DNA from: Graphiopsis chlorocephala
Lineage: Eukaryota > Ascomycota > Dothideomycetes > Cladosporiales > Cladosporiaceae
Length of the DNA stretch: 64,000 nt
Reading direction: 5' to 3'
Assembly: GCA_022828445.1 (NCBI GenBank)
Contig: JAIZZJ010000012.1
Location: 806,001-870,000, forward strand
Shown: in pieces, positions 33,295 through 44,823 of the stretch
Numbering within the stretch: the first letter of the stretch is position 1
Layout: every line of letters starts with the position of its first letter
Position numbers and translations under genes: made by a program
The notes under the pieces: generated by a model
Database searches by the model: none
What the model saw: the letters and a program-made list of their open reading frames with translations, nothing else
Told to the model about the DNA's origin: nothing

Positions 33295-34227
33295 GACGAA
33301 GGTATTATCAAGCCTTGTCCGTGTACGCTAAGCGTCCCTTGTTCACGTTGTCAACGAATCACGCCATCACCACTGCCAAGGCCGCAATCTCGACCCGGCG
33401 CTCTCCAACTCCAGAAGTCCTTGCTCACGTGTCTTCTCTCTAGCCTCGTTTACCTCCCATCCGTGCTTGGAGTAGTTGGTACCCACAACCGGACACCGCA
33501 AGATCGTGGCGGATATGTGCATACATCGTGACCGCTCGCCCCAATATCAGCTTCGTTTTTCGATTTTTCGTTTTCGCCAATGTGCTCATTTGCACAAGAC
33601 AAGCATAGTATGTCAAACATCTGGAAAGTTCCAAGCCGCCACGCTCCCTCGACTCGCGACAAAAAACAAGCTTGCAGCACACAAGCGCTAGAGTAGCGTC
33701 GGACAAGAAGACCAAATTGTGCTCAAGCTTGCACAAGCCTGCTGTGGCGGAAGCATGTCGATAAGGCCGCTCAGACGTTGATTCTTCCGAAGACACACAC
33801 ACTCCCGCGCTCTGGAGGGTGCTCTATCGCCCCACGCCAATGATTTCAATATATGATAGAGATGCACCGAGAAGCGAAGCAGGGCTCCTCGGATGACTTC
33901 CGGGCAAGGCAGAGGAAACGGCAAGGATGTTGCGCGAATGGTACATCGATGTTGCATGGAATGCTGCCAGAAAGACTTCGCTAAACCCAATTGCAGGGAC
34001 CAGAGTCCCACAACGCCCACAACTAGCCTTATCTGCAGAACGTGGCCAAGCACGCTACGGAGAACTAGTTACGATTGTACAACACGAAGCGATGGGCGAT
34101 AATATGCCTGCTGCACACGAGCGGCGCGCGCTTGTCAACTCAGAGCCAAAATGTAAGGCGACATTGGACTAGATGGCGAGCACACGATAACAGGAAGGAT
34201 TGCGTGCGGTGGCACGCTCATGTGGCG

Positions 34228-34272
34228 GCCCTTCTGGGCTCGACCCTCCATGGAGGTTGACCCCAGAAGGGC
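34228..34272. repeat. 45-bp inverted repeat (cruciform/hairpin) upstream of OPT gene
   Basis: The left arm GCCCTTCTGGGCTCGACC pairs with the right arm GGTTGACCCCAGAAGGGC at 16 of 18 positions. The centre (CTCCATGGA) is itself nearly self-complementary. It ends about 208 bp before the OPT start codon at 34480. A palindromic binding site, a small hairpin RNA or a short terminal-inverted-repeat remnant are all possible. Confidence 0.65.
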
Positions 34273-34479
34273 AGGTGAATAGATTGGAGTTCATGAACTC
34301 TGTGATGCGGAGCAGTATGGTATCGGTAGGTGGTGTCGCCGCATTGTGTTTGGTGGCTATAAAGGCATTGGACATACACGACAATCTACCGTGATCGTTC
34401 ACACCACACACCACGCCAACCCATCGACCTTGTCTTTTAATATAGCAGCTATTAAGCTGTACGTCCCTTTGTGGTGATC

Positions 34480-37328
34480 ATGGACGCCGAAAAGCGGTTT
34501 GAAGTCGGGGCCCCTGTGGCTACAACAACGCCTCTCGAAGTTGGTGACGATCTCAAGAACCCTGCTGTGCTCGAGACCAAGACCAGCAGTTTCGACCTGG
34601 AGGAGAAGCAGGATGGCGAGGTCATCATCAGAACGGCAAAAGATGCAGCTACGCATCTGTTGCCAATGCGTGATGACTTCGACCCTGCTTTGACATTCCG
34701 CAGTATCTTTTTGGCTACTGGCCTTGCAGCATTCCAAGCTGTCATGTACCAGATCTACATGGTAAACTCAACATTCGATGCTTGGCATATTTTAATCAGG
34801 TCTAACCATTGATGTAGTTCAAACCTACTATGATCACAATCCAAGGTACCTTCATTGTTATCATCGCTTTCTTCCTTGGTAAGGGTTGGGCCAAGCTCTT
34901 CCCTCGTGGTGACCTTCTCGAAGCCCGTTGGAGAAGCACCAATGGCGACGGCAAGCTTCCCCTCTGGATCCAATTTATCAAGTTCATCAACCCCAGGCCA
35001 TGGAGTCTCAAGGAGCACGCCATCTCTGCCATCACAGCGACCTCTGCTTCCCACGCTGCCGCTGGTACCCAGGTCTTCGCTGCGCAGAAGCTGTTCTACA
35101 ACATGCCTCTTGAGGCCTCTACGGTCATCTGCACAACTATCTCCATCGGTTTGTTCGGCTATGGTCTTTGTGGTCTGCTGCGCCCAATTACCGTGTACCA
35201 CGTCGATGCCGTGTACTGGGGCACGCTTCCCACTGTGAAGACCCTGCAGGGCTTGAACTGGAACAACTTGAAGGACTCCAAGCCGTTGCGAGTGTTCTGG
35301 TACTGTCTTGGTGGCATGTTCGTCTACGAGTTCTTCCCAGCTTACATCTTCCCGTGGCTCAACTCGGTCTCGATCCCGTGCTTGGCTTCGATGCACGCGA
35401 CTGGTGCCAAAGCATCGACATTGACGAACCTCTTCGGCGGAGCATCGAACAACGAGGGTCTCGGTCTCTTCTCTGTGTCTTTGGACTGGCAATACGTGAG
35501 TTGAACCTTCACTGGACGTACCCATGTTCATGATTGCTAATTTCACATCCGATTCAGATTACATCATTCCAGACGTCTCTCCCTCTAAGTCTTCAGTTCC
35601 ATCAAGCCATCGGTCTCGGCATCTGTTACATCGTCATGTTGGCGATCTACTACAGCGATGTCTGGAACGCCAAGTCGTTCCCCTTCATGTCCACTAAGCT
35701 TCGCTCAGCTGATGGTGGCTCGTACCCATCCGCGAAACTCTTTGTTGGTGGCGTCCTTAGCCAGACTGCTCTTGCTGAGTACGGTCTTCCAAGACTGACA
35801 GGAACGTTCGCTTACTCTTTGCTCATGGCAAACGCCGCGGTAAGTGAAGCCCGCTCTCATTTTGCTCGCAGAACCTGACAACAGCTCCAGATTGGCGCAC
35901 TTATTATGCATGTCATTCTCTTCATGGGCTCAGACATCGTCGCAACATACAAGAGCGCACGCAAGGGCGTCTTCAGCGATCGTCACCACGAGCACATGGT
36001 CAAGCACTACAAGGAGGCCCCTTGGTGGTGGTACATGATCGTTCTTGTCGGTAGCTTCGCTCTTGGTCTCATTGTCGTGTTGAAGAACAACATTACCCTG
36101 TCAGCTTGGGCGTACGTTGTTGCGTTGATTGTCGGTTGCATTATTGCTCCATTCGTAAGTTCTCATTATCACGACGATAGCATTTCAGCAACTGACCATT
36201 TACAGAGCACGATCATCTACTCGAGATACGGTAACGGTATCGCGACGAACAACTTGTCTAAGATGCTCGCGGGTTTGATGGTTCCTGAGCGTCCTGTTGG
36301 AAACATGTACTTCGCAGCGTGGTCGCACAACGTCATCAGCAACACCGTCGACTTGTCTAACGATCTGAAGATGGGCGAGTACCGTAAGTACAGACTAGAT
36401 GGCGCATCTTTGGACACCCACTAATCAACCGCGCAGTCAAGATCCCTCCGCGTGTCATGTTCCTGACTCAGTGCTGGGGCACCGTCTTCGGTGGTTTCAT
36501 CAGCTACGTCGTGATGGTCTCCATCGTTACACGCAACGCAGATGTCCTGACCGACGGCGATGGCAACGCATCGTGGAGTGGTGCAACCATGCAGTCTTAC
36601 AACACCAATGCCACCGCTTGGGCTCTGGCATCATACCTCTACAAAGCTGGACAGACGTACTACATGGTCCCCGTCGGCCTCGCAATCGGTGCGGCAGCAG
36701 TTGTCGCTCAGCGCATCTTCGCATACGTACGTCCCATTCTTCGATGATTCTTGAAAGCGTTCACATATCAACTAACACTGCCTGTAGTTCAAACCTAGCG
36801 TTGCTGGCGTTGCCGTTTCCGCCGTGAACTTCCCTCAGCTCATTCAGTACGCTGGCTACATCCCGTACAACCAGTCGCAGACATGCGTCCTTCTGAGCTG
36901 GATCTTCGCCGGTTTCTTCACGCAGTTCTACCTGCGTAACTACAAGCCTGGCTTCTTCAAGGAGTACGCTTACATGATGGTAAGTTTTAGGAAATACACC
37001 CAACTGATTATGTAGGACATTTGCTAACGTTCTCGTAGTATGTTTCTATTTCCCTCCTTTACAAAAAGAGTATCATTAGGAACTCTTCTTCTCCCACTTT
37101 AGCAAGCTGCCATCACAGCCTTATGGAAACTGCTAAGTCAACTCTACGAATGACGACGGTGTAACTGACTTGGTTTCTAGTATGGGTGCTTTCGACGGTG
37201 CAAGTCTTTGCGCGCTGTTCATCATGTCGTTCGCTGTTTTCGGTGCAGCTGGAGCATCGCGTCCTTTCCCGCAATGGTGGGGCAACAATGTTGCCGGCAA
37301 CTATGATCTGTGCCCGTCGGCGGAATAA
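34480..37328 (+). CDS. OPT-family oligopeptide transporter
   Basis: Seven exons splice cleanly: 34480-34761, 34818-35495, 35558-35839, 35891-36154, 36206-36383, 36437-36726 and 36788-36979 (722 codons). All introns are GT-AG, 50-61 bp. Family signs are YQIYMFKPTMITIQGTFIVI, a GRPWSLKEHAISAITATSA-like block, GNNEGLGLFSVSLDWQYITS-like sequence, GEYLKIPPRVMFLTQCWG and FPQLIQYAGYIPYNQSQTCV, with about 14-16 hydrophobic segments. OPT proteins import tetra/pentapeptides, glutathione or metal chelates by proton symport at the plasma membrane. The family's C-terminus is present in 37182-37328 (MGAFDGASLCALFIMSFAVF...QWWGNN), but no GT-AG combination I could find joins it in frame with exon 7 in a family-like way. 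Either an unusual last splice or a frameshift exists there. Confidence 0.9.
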
Positions 37329-37744
37329 GAAATACGACAGACACTCGCTACGAAGATGGTCAAGATTTGATGAATTAATACTAGGCTCTTTAGAAGAGCT
37401 ACTCTTAATAAATGCATTCCCACGCAGCAGCAGTGATCCATAATCTGGGTTTGAATGAACAATTACGATATACGCAGACTACACGCGCTCTACTGGGTAA
37501 TCAGCACCCCAGCGCTGACATGCTTACCTATCGCAGGTTGTGATGCCGTGCTGACCTTTACACGCCCATCACAGTCCCATTGGCTATACTCGACAGCACT
37601 AAGCTTGCGGCGGAGTTGACAAGTTTCCTTTTACAATCCCGTCGCAACCTTCTTCTCTTATACCGCTCATCTAACCAGAAAAAAAGCACTCTCCTCTCAA
37701 GTTGTGGTCTCTTGCGAGTTGTAACCTTTTGAACTCGGCATTTC
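37329..37744. other. Intergenic, 3' flank of OPT gene
   Basis: No motif-bearing frame. It separates the transporter from the first F-box-like relic. Confidence 0.4.
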
Positions 37745-37789
37745 TGATCGGATAGGAACCGTCAGTATGGCTAGTTTCTACGGGCTACC

Positions 37790-38074
37790 AAGACTCGCTG
37801 GACCTTTTCTATCAACAACTTCGACTTGTAGCAGCTCCAGTTCTTCAGCGACTACACTGACACTGGCACATCTCTCAAGCTCACCGACAAATGGCTCGCC
37901 CTTGCAGTAGCCTACATACCGGACCTCAATAACCCTGGTCCCAAGCTGGAATACAACGTGCAGTTCCGTCTACGTTTTCAGATATACAATAACGCGATTT
38001 TCTCGGCCGTCAAACTGTGCAACCTTCACTTGTTAACCGATCCTGACGACCATCACACCATGAGAGCTTTTTGA
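37790..38074 (+). pseudogene. Fragment of the F-box-like family (copy 1)
   Basis: In one frame the plus strand reads WTFSINNFDL, a TAG, then QLQFFSDYTDTGTSLKLTDK and KLEYNVQFRLRFQIYNN, ending at a TGA near 38,074. The NNFDL(E)QLQFFS word and the later FRLRFQ word occur in the same order in the copies at 38858, 47249 and 48666. The N-terminal F-box-like part is missing and the stop replaces the glutamate codon of NFDLEQL. This is an undoubted but truncated relative. Confidence 0.65.
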
Positions 38075-38857
38075 TGGTGTAAAGCCGCAACCGTTGAAGT
38101 TGCAGCTCGTTACCAATCCCAGACCGGCGTGTCAGCGAAGCACATACGAAGCATGACAAAAGGAGAGGCCGATCACATCTATTTTGTTTTAACAGGATGT
38201 CTCGGAGAGTTCATTAAACACAGTTGGAGTGGAATAGGTCTCCACAGAATTGAATACGATGCCGAGTTTTGTGAGGTGGTGCCACATTGGATTATCATGT
38301 TCGTGGTCGCAAAGGGGACTCGTGAAGAGGAAGCCAAAAGGAGCAGTTTTTAGAGTTGCCCAACGCCACATGCGCGTAGGCCATCAGGCGATGAAATCAC
38401 GGAGGCCCACATACAGATATGTAGGTCGATGAATCGATCGCCTGTGAGCGATCTTCAATGAAATTTGTGTCCAAGTCTGAAAAACCTGCTCTGTCTAGTT
38501 TCATCGTTCATGCGTATATCGCGTGAGCTATCAAATGGTTTCCTAGATCACTGAATACTTGTGGGCGAGCTTCTTCACTACCAGTGATGGATGCTCAATG
38601 AACACCTTCTGTCAACCATCCCGACCAGTAGCAAATAAAGCTCAGATGTGTAGTGGATCGGCTGAGCACAAAGCCTGCTTCATTTGTTCTTATCGATTGA
38701 TCTATCGATTGAACGGAGAACGTGATGCTAGTCATCAGCATGCGATGCTGGTCTGCCTCGTAGTTACATAAGAGCGGCCTTCTTCCCCTCTCAGGCGATT
38801 ACACCAACATTCGCAGAAGCTCTACGACACATCAACATTACAAACCACCCACCAAAC
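38075..38857. other. Intergenic between family copies 1 and 2
   Basis: Only short frames (60-74 codons) without motifs. No gene supported. Confidence 0.4.
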
Positions 38858-40159
38858 ATGGGCACCAAACTAGACATTCTGAAGCGAAAGAGGGACACCC
38901 TGGCTAATGGCACTGCGGAGTGCGAACGCGGCGGAATAGACAAGCGAAGAGACACAGGAAAGAGCAAGGACGTCCGTCAGGCCAACACGGCTATCACAGA
39001 GACTCTCGACGAGCCCATTCACACTGCAAACACAAAGGTGAGCCCCCGTCTTACGATTGCAAACCCACTTGACGCCGGCGTCAACCGACTCCTTCCGGCA
39101 CGAACACCACTGGTAGCGACCGAAACAACATACCTACCGAACTCCCATCAAAGCCAAGCCTACAAACTATCCCCCGAGAGCTGAGGGACCTGATCTACGG
39201 CTTGCTCGCTGCCACCAAAGAGCGTATCGTCCTAGGCAGACGTATGGTCAAAGCACGCCAAACCCACAGCACTTGGAGCCTCGACCAATGCTTTGATGGG
39301 GCTGTAGCCCTTCGCCCTCTGAGCATGACTTGTCGCCAATTTCGCGACGAGTTTCAGCAGGTGCATGTTTCAGCCCTAGGTCCATTTTGAGTCCTAATTG
39401 TGAACAACTTCGACCTTGAACAGCTCCAGGTATTTAGCCATTGCATCCAAAGCGAAGAGTTCATTGGAGTGGTGGGCTACTACGGCATGGACGTAGAGGA
39501 CTGGCCTTTCAACGTCTCCGTATACAACCCAAGTGCCAGCTTACGCTTTCAGCTGGACGACAGAGCACCGGAGTCAGCTTCAGAGTTGTGCAAGCATGTT
39601 TACTTCGACAAACGAGGGGATGCGCCGGCAAATCTGGCTGGATGGGACCTTGACGAGGTGTGGCTCGGCATTGCAGAGATCGTACCTCAATGCGTTCCGC
39701 GCACGGCGGCACCTGCGGTCGAAAGGCAGAGCATGACACTCGAACAAGCTACTGAGATTGACTTGATGTTCAAGGATTTATACCTGAATGCTGCGCTGTT
39801 GCCTGACTTCCTGGTCTTCCATGGGGACACGTCTTTGACCCGGGAGTTCAACGAGGTCTCCGATTCGTTCGCATACATGGAATGGTGCTGGTTCGAAGAT
39901 TTCAGCGCCTCTGTCGAGCGCATGCGTAACAGCAAGAAAGACAGCGGGACCACGTAAGAGAGAGTCGCAAGAGTTTGCTACTCTTCCATCGTTTCGTCTT
40001 CGAGTTCCCGAGCGACGAACGTCAGCTGCAGAAACCTTTGCGCAATACCTGCGGCGAAGTATGGCTGGTTGGGTGCTCGAAGAGTCTGAGCTCTGCACCA
40101 TGCAGGCGCATCAAGTGATGGATGCTGTTTCAACTGCGTTGAATCACTGGGTGTAGTAG
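38858..40159 (+). pseudogene. F-box-like family, copy 2, disrupted
   Basis: Exon 1 (38858-39037) encodes a charged N-terminus (MGTKLDILKRKRDTLANGT). An intron 39038-39153 (GTGAGC...TCAAAG) restores the frame to PSLQTIPRELRDLIYGLLAA, the F-box-like helix of the family, then SMTCRQFRDEFQQ. A TGA at 39388-39390 interrupts the frame (GPF*VLIVNNFDLEQLQVFS); the same frame then stays open to 39957 (SLRFQLDDRAPESASEL, AYMEWCWFEDFSASVERM). A further 60 natural-looking codons lie in a shifted frame to a TAG at 40157-40159 (FAQYLRRSMAGWVLEESELC). CGA-to-TGA at the stop would be one CpG transition. I regard it as a recent pseudogene; read-through or sequence error remain possible. Confidence 0.65.
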
Positions 40160-40945
40160 AGAACTAAAAGGACAGCAGATGTTTGGCCGAGTAAGCTTGT
40201 TTTCTTGCGGCACAAACAGACCAAAGATATTCGGGGAAGCCGATGGCCATCTCACGACTGCGGTAATATTCCTGTCCAGTCAGTATATCATAATGCAGGT
40301 ACAACATGAGATCGTTGAGAGTGGGAATCCTAGGTTGAAATCGAGATGTTTCATTCTCATAATCCTAGAGCTGTCGGGTATAATCTACCCAAACTCTACA
40401 GGCACCAAGAGACAAGCTTCGCCTCAGAAGCACACTAAAGTGGTAGTGCAGTAAGAAGCGAAAGCCAATAGTCTCAAGTCCAGCTTTCCTTCCATCGATG
40501 ATTCTCTCGAATCGCGTGGCTCCAAAATGCATGTATAAAGAAATGTAGACTCCGTAGAGTGAAAAAAAGAAAAAGAAAAAAAGAGGAGTGAACAGAAAGA
40601 GAAGTCGAAAAGTCAAGGAGAGAGCACATGCTCTTCTCGAAATAGGAGACGAAGAAGTAAAGTATTGGTAGCGAATGGACGTCGGTCGTCGCGCGTCTGG
40701 GTTCGCGATTGCCACCAATTGATGCAAGGGATATCTTGAGTACGGATGAGGAGGCGAAAGCCGTGCCCTCGGATATAGTGTAGCACCGTCCCGAATGCAA
40801 ATGTACTGTAAAAGATTTGCTTGTTCCCGCGTGTAACGACAATTGTTGCTCGGATCCAATGCAGTGCTGTGGTTTGTCGGAGATGTTTCCGACAGTTGGA
40901 AAGTTGAAAGTCGGCCGTTATCGTGAAAAGCGTCTTCAATCCACA
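40160..40945. other. Intergenic between copy 2 and proline-rich protein gene
   Basis: An A/G-rich run (AAAAAAAGAAAAAGAAAAA) near 40,560 gives low-complexity frames on the minus strand. No gene supported; the right end holds the 3' flank of the gene ending at 40946. Confidence 0.4.
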
Positions 40946-41629
40946 TCAGCTCGCGGACCTCGGACCGCTGTTTGCTTGGCTCGACCTCGCATTGTTCCGA
41001 CGAGACTCTTCGCGGATCAACTTCTCGACCAAAGCTGCAGGTTCTCCAGATCCAGTTTGGTGTGCACCAGCAAGCAAGTAGCCTTCATTCTGCTCAAGCT
41101 CAAGCGGAGTCACAGGGCCAGGGCTGCCAAGAGGTGCCAATCGAGGACTGACAGGCCTGTCTTCGGCCTTTCCACCTGATCGAGCCGCCATGGTTTGCTG
41201 CTGGTACATGAACAAGTGCTTTTGCGCATCCGAGTACATGCGCTGATGCGCCCGCGGGGAGACTGGAGGATTGGCTGGACCATCTCCGGGAGTTGACTGC
41301 ATGCTACTGTGGGATGAAGGGTAGTTGGCGGGGTGGAAGCGAGGCAATGAAGGCAGCTTCAAAGAGCCGGTGTTGGCACGGCGAGAGCCATTGCCTTGCC
41401 TGGAGTGCATGGCACGAGGTGCAGGTGGTTGGAGAGAGTCGAAGCGTGAGGGCTCGTAGCGAGGTGAAAGAGGTGAGACTGGACGCATGGCGGGAGAAGA
41501 GCGAGGAGAGGGCATCCTTGAGGGTTTGGCGGAGTGGAGAGGCGATCGCACCGGAGAGAGGCCTCGTGAGGGAGCCACTTTGGGGAAGAGGGTAGGCGAT
41601 GGCGGCGGTAGTTGCGGAATAGTGGGCAA
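40946..41629 (-). CDS. Proline/serine-rich hypothetical protein
   Basis: A single frame of 227 codons, mostly disordered: repeated SP motifs (SPVRSPLHS, PSPRSSPAMRPVSPLSPRYE), then a better-conserved-looking section LKLPSLPRFHPANYPSSHSS, RMYSDAQKHLFMYQQQTMAA, VSPRLAPLGSPGPVTPLELE and QNEGYLLAGAHQTG. The SPGPVTPLELE and YSDAQ...YQ patterns recur, as I recall, in hypothetical proteins of related Dothideomycetes, so I consider it real. No domain, signal or membrane segment. Function unknown. The many S/T-P pairs would suit proline-directed kinases. Confidence 0.65.
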   Translation of the reverse strand: MPTIPQLPPPSPTLFPKVAPSRGLSPVRSPLHSAKPSRMPSPRSSPAMRPVSPLSPRYEPSRFDSLQPPAPRAMHSRQGNGSRRANTGSLKLPSLPRFHPANYPSSHSSMQSTPGDGPANPPVSPRAHQRMYSDAQKHLFMYQQQTMAARSGGKAEDRPVSPRLAPLGSPGPVTPLELEQNEGYLLAGAHQTGSGEPAALVEKLIREESRRNNARSSQANSGPRSAS

Positions 41630-44600
41630 TTTTTGGGGTGGTAGTCGAAGGGGAGTGAAGAGTCAATTTCGGCGTGGCTACGGGTGGCAGTCAAGTAGTG
41701 TTGGAGTGGAGGGCACAGCGTGGTTCTGCCGTTTTGGAGGACGTGGGTCGTGCCGAATTAACTGCTGTAGGATGGTGATGCCGGGTGACGAGCGACAAAT
41801 GCCGGGCGAGGGGTGGAGGGATGTCAGGGCCAACTACGGCAGTGGCAGCAGAGAGTACGGGGGACAGCAGCGGCGGGTGGGTCTTTGGCTCTGTGCTGGC
41901 AGTGCTGGCAGTGCTGGCAGCATCAAGGAGTTTAGATAGTGTGGGATGAAGCGCGCGGTGATTGACGCGAGAGGTGGCGGGCGGCGTGTGTGGATATAGT
42001 ATATATGTCATGCGAAAGAAGGGTCAAGGTACCGCTAGACGTAGCCAGGCGAGGCAGGGCGGCTCGGCAGCGACGATGCAGATAGACGAGACACTCGCAA
42101 CAGCCAAAGCGGCCAAAGGTGGGGGTTTATGTGAAGTGCGATGGTCTCGGGGAGCAGGCCGTGTCGTCGCATGGGCAAGTGGGCAAGTGGGCAAGTGAGA
42201 GGTGAGAGGGAGGGAGCTGTGGGAGCACAGAAGCGCTGCGAATGGTCAAAGCACACTCTCCTCGACGCAAGACATTATTATTATTATTATTGCTCGGACT
42301 GCGCGGCACGCTCTCGTAGGCCAAGCATGGCAGGCCTCTCTTCCAAGCTCTCCTCCAGGCACTACTCAGCAACCACGCAAAGCAAACCCACCACCAAATA
42401 CGCGCTACCAAACACTGCCATCTCCGCGCAGTACTCCCTATCACCGCGCACCGCTACTCGTCCGAACCATGTCCTCGGTGCCAGCCGTCCACTACTCCTA
42501 GAGTAAAGTCACTCCTACTCGCTTCACCCGCCAGCAGCCTATTCTTGCCCGTGTGCACAGCAGTGCCCCGTATCCAGTGCTTGCTCACGAGCCTTTTCTT
42601 CCCATCAAACATGACTCGTCACCAGCACAAGCTCGAATGTACCGGAGACATCTCCCTAGGCGCACGCGAGGCACAGGGTGATCGAGGTATCTGGCAATCT
42701 TGTCTCACCCAGGACCCTTGACGACATATGCACACCTGCATCCTTCGTTACCCTTGTTGGACCAATTGTGCCGTCGTGCCGTGCTGTGCCTGCGCCATGT
42801 GACAGAGCGATGGGACGACCTGCTCTTCCATCTCACCCGACTGTAGGCGACGTGCGGGCTCGAATTACACCTCCTTTCGCTTAAGCAAACGACGCAATAT
42901 CGAGTAGAATGTAAAGTTATGCCGTCATGGCTAGCATGCTTTACCAACTTTCGTCACAGACGCCACACCCGTCCGTCCGCCGTCGAGGATGCAAAGTGTG
43001 TTATTCTTCCGTAACTCTAAACAGTGTGGAGTGCTCAAGCATCCCACGCCGAGCGCACCCGAATTATGACGAAAGTCAGACGTATCTATTGCGATGTTTA
43101 CAGCGCTAGGTTACCAGTGGCAGCAATGTGACCTCTGGACTGGCTCGTATTGCTATAGCGATCACTCGACTGCACTGCGTATCAGTATGCGTGTTGGCGG
43201 GGTCATTTGATGGCCTCTATTATGCGATTGACATTTGCCCATGCCAGGTGAAACAGCACAGTGAAAACTGCCCGGCTCTTGTTCCGAAGGCGTCACTTTA
43301 ACTCAGCCTCGCTTTCTTGAGCCCCAAGGCCGCCGCACATCAGCCGTCGGGTCCAGTTCCCGGCATTCCCATTCACTCACTCTTTCAGCAGATTGCAGCA
43401 TTCAACCATCGCACTGCATATCAGGGGAACACCCAGCGCTTGCGGGTGGGTACTTGTCACCTGCATACCTTGTGTTCAAGAACGAGAATTTTCCCAACAG
43501 CTAGCCAGAAATCAACGGCAGAAACGGAGAGCTTTGAATGGCGAAAGACACAGCGATCGCCCGAAGATCACCAGCGGATCTTGCCCTTTCGCCACCTGCC
43601 TGCCTTTCCACCAAAATGGCACTCGCAACGCGGTGAATCGCACGTGAGTTTCCAGCAGGAGCGGATAGCTCATATTGGCGAACAAGTACGGGGACATAGG
43701 TACCTCCCATCGTCATTTCGAAATCCTCCATGTCTATCAATCTCAATATCGCAAATACCCCTTCCCTTAACACAGGGAAAAGACGCAACGTGGTGTAGAT
43801 CTGCCCACATCCTCCTCCTCCATCCACACGCGGCGGGATGATGAACATGAAATGAACAACACAGCATCGTAGCCCAACGAACGCTACCATACGGCAGTTC
43901 TTCCTTTCCTCCCTCCCTGCATGCTTCCACGCTACTGCGCAAACTGCGTTCCACGCAACTCTCGAGCAGCCTCCATAGAAACTCAATCCAACCACCTACG
44001 TCGTACGCAGGACGCATGGCCGCAGAATAGCAAGGTACCGTTTGGTACAGAATACGTACTTGCGAGGCATTATTTTGCCAAACCTAAGCCTAACCTCGTC
44101 TATTGCAGTATCCCCAGCCCTCTTGCCTCCCCCACGGAGAACGTAAATCAATCAATCTACCCATATGCACCCCAAGAAATCCTGCCCAACGGCTGGCCCT
44201 CGGCACCAGACTTTGCCGTTTGCGACATGAGTTTTCTCTCTGGCACGCTGTCTGGCTCGTGAGACAGCCCAGCGTGTCATGTCGGCGTCCGAGGAGTTCT
44301 GAAAGCAACTGCTTGCTGCTCGCTGAAACATTGCGTGCTCCACACGCTAGTTTTACTCTAGTTTGGTACCAACCGTTGTGAGTCGTGCAAGCTGCAGGTG
44401 TCTCCGTGGAGCTCTGCACTTCTCCGAGTTGTGATGGCGCGGATTTGACCGTTTGCGCTTTGCCTGAATGGGGAGTTGGAAGGGGTGATCGTGATGGCTT
44501 GGCTTGAGGCAGAAGTCGAAGGTCGGGTGTTGGTGGCCTTGCGTTGTTGTGCTATTTGTTGTTTGAGTCTTGACTGACCGCTCTGTTAAGTAATATAGGA

Positions 44601-44823
44601 TCTTGGGGATGTGGAGGAGAGTTGGGTCGCGGGTTTGTGGAGTGTTGCATGGTGTGGAGAGACATGAATGAGAGAAGCGAAAGGAGGTGGAATGCTTGGG
44701 TGTTTATGCAATTCATTCGTACTAGACCGTGTCTGTCGCTGCACAGAGCTGTTGTTTAATCTACATCTACAAGTCTATCTTTGATATATATATCTCATCA
44801 CATCGTGAAAAGGCTTCGACCAC
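41630..44823. other. 3.2-kb intergenic region
   Basis: No supported gene. Simple repeats are a 9-bp unit (GTGCTGGCA, three copies, 41893-41919), an 8-bp unit (GGGCAAGT, three copies, 42173-42196) and an ATT run (42273-42291). Frames of up to 174 codons (43317-43841) overlap others on both strands and have no motif. The right end is the 3' flank of the oxidoreductase gene. Confidence 0.45.
42273..42291. repeat. ATT trinucleotide microsatellite
   Basis: Six consecutive ATT units in non-coding DNA; a likely length-variable marker. Confidence 0.8.

Larger units (their letters stand above)
32392..34479. other. Intergenic region with repeats, upstream of the OPT transporter
   Basis: About 2.1 kb without a supported gene. 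It holds three diverged copies of a 45-base word (33024-33294), a perfect palindrome (33134-33153) and a strong hairpin (34228-34272), described separately. All frames are below about 125 codons and lack motifs. Confidence 0.5.

Noticed and set aside
34755..35546. 263-codon minus-strand frame opposite the OPT gene
   Set aside because: Antisense shadow of conserved transporter exons with no motif of its own.
39038..39116. Alternative intron of copy 2 ending at CTGGTAG
   Set aside because: It leaves the following exon out of frame with the IPRELRDLIYG block; the acceptor at 39153 keeps frame.
40365..40946. 193-codon minus-strand frame
   Set aside because: Low-complexity Phe/Leu/Ser run produced by an A/G-rich tract; no domain.
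41893..42196. Short tandem repeats considered as a CRISPR-like or structured array
   Set aside because: Units of 8-9 bp without spacers; simple slippage repeats in a eukaryotic genome.
43317..43995. Overlapping frames of 174 (+) and 164 (-) codons
   Set aside because: Opposed frames of similar length in non-coding DNA, neither with family features.
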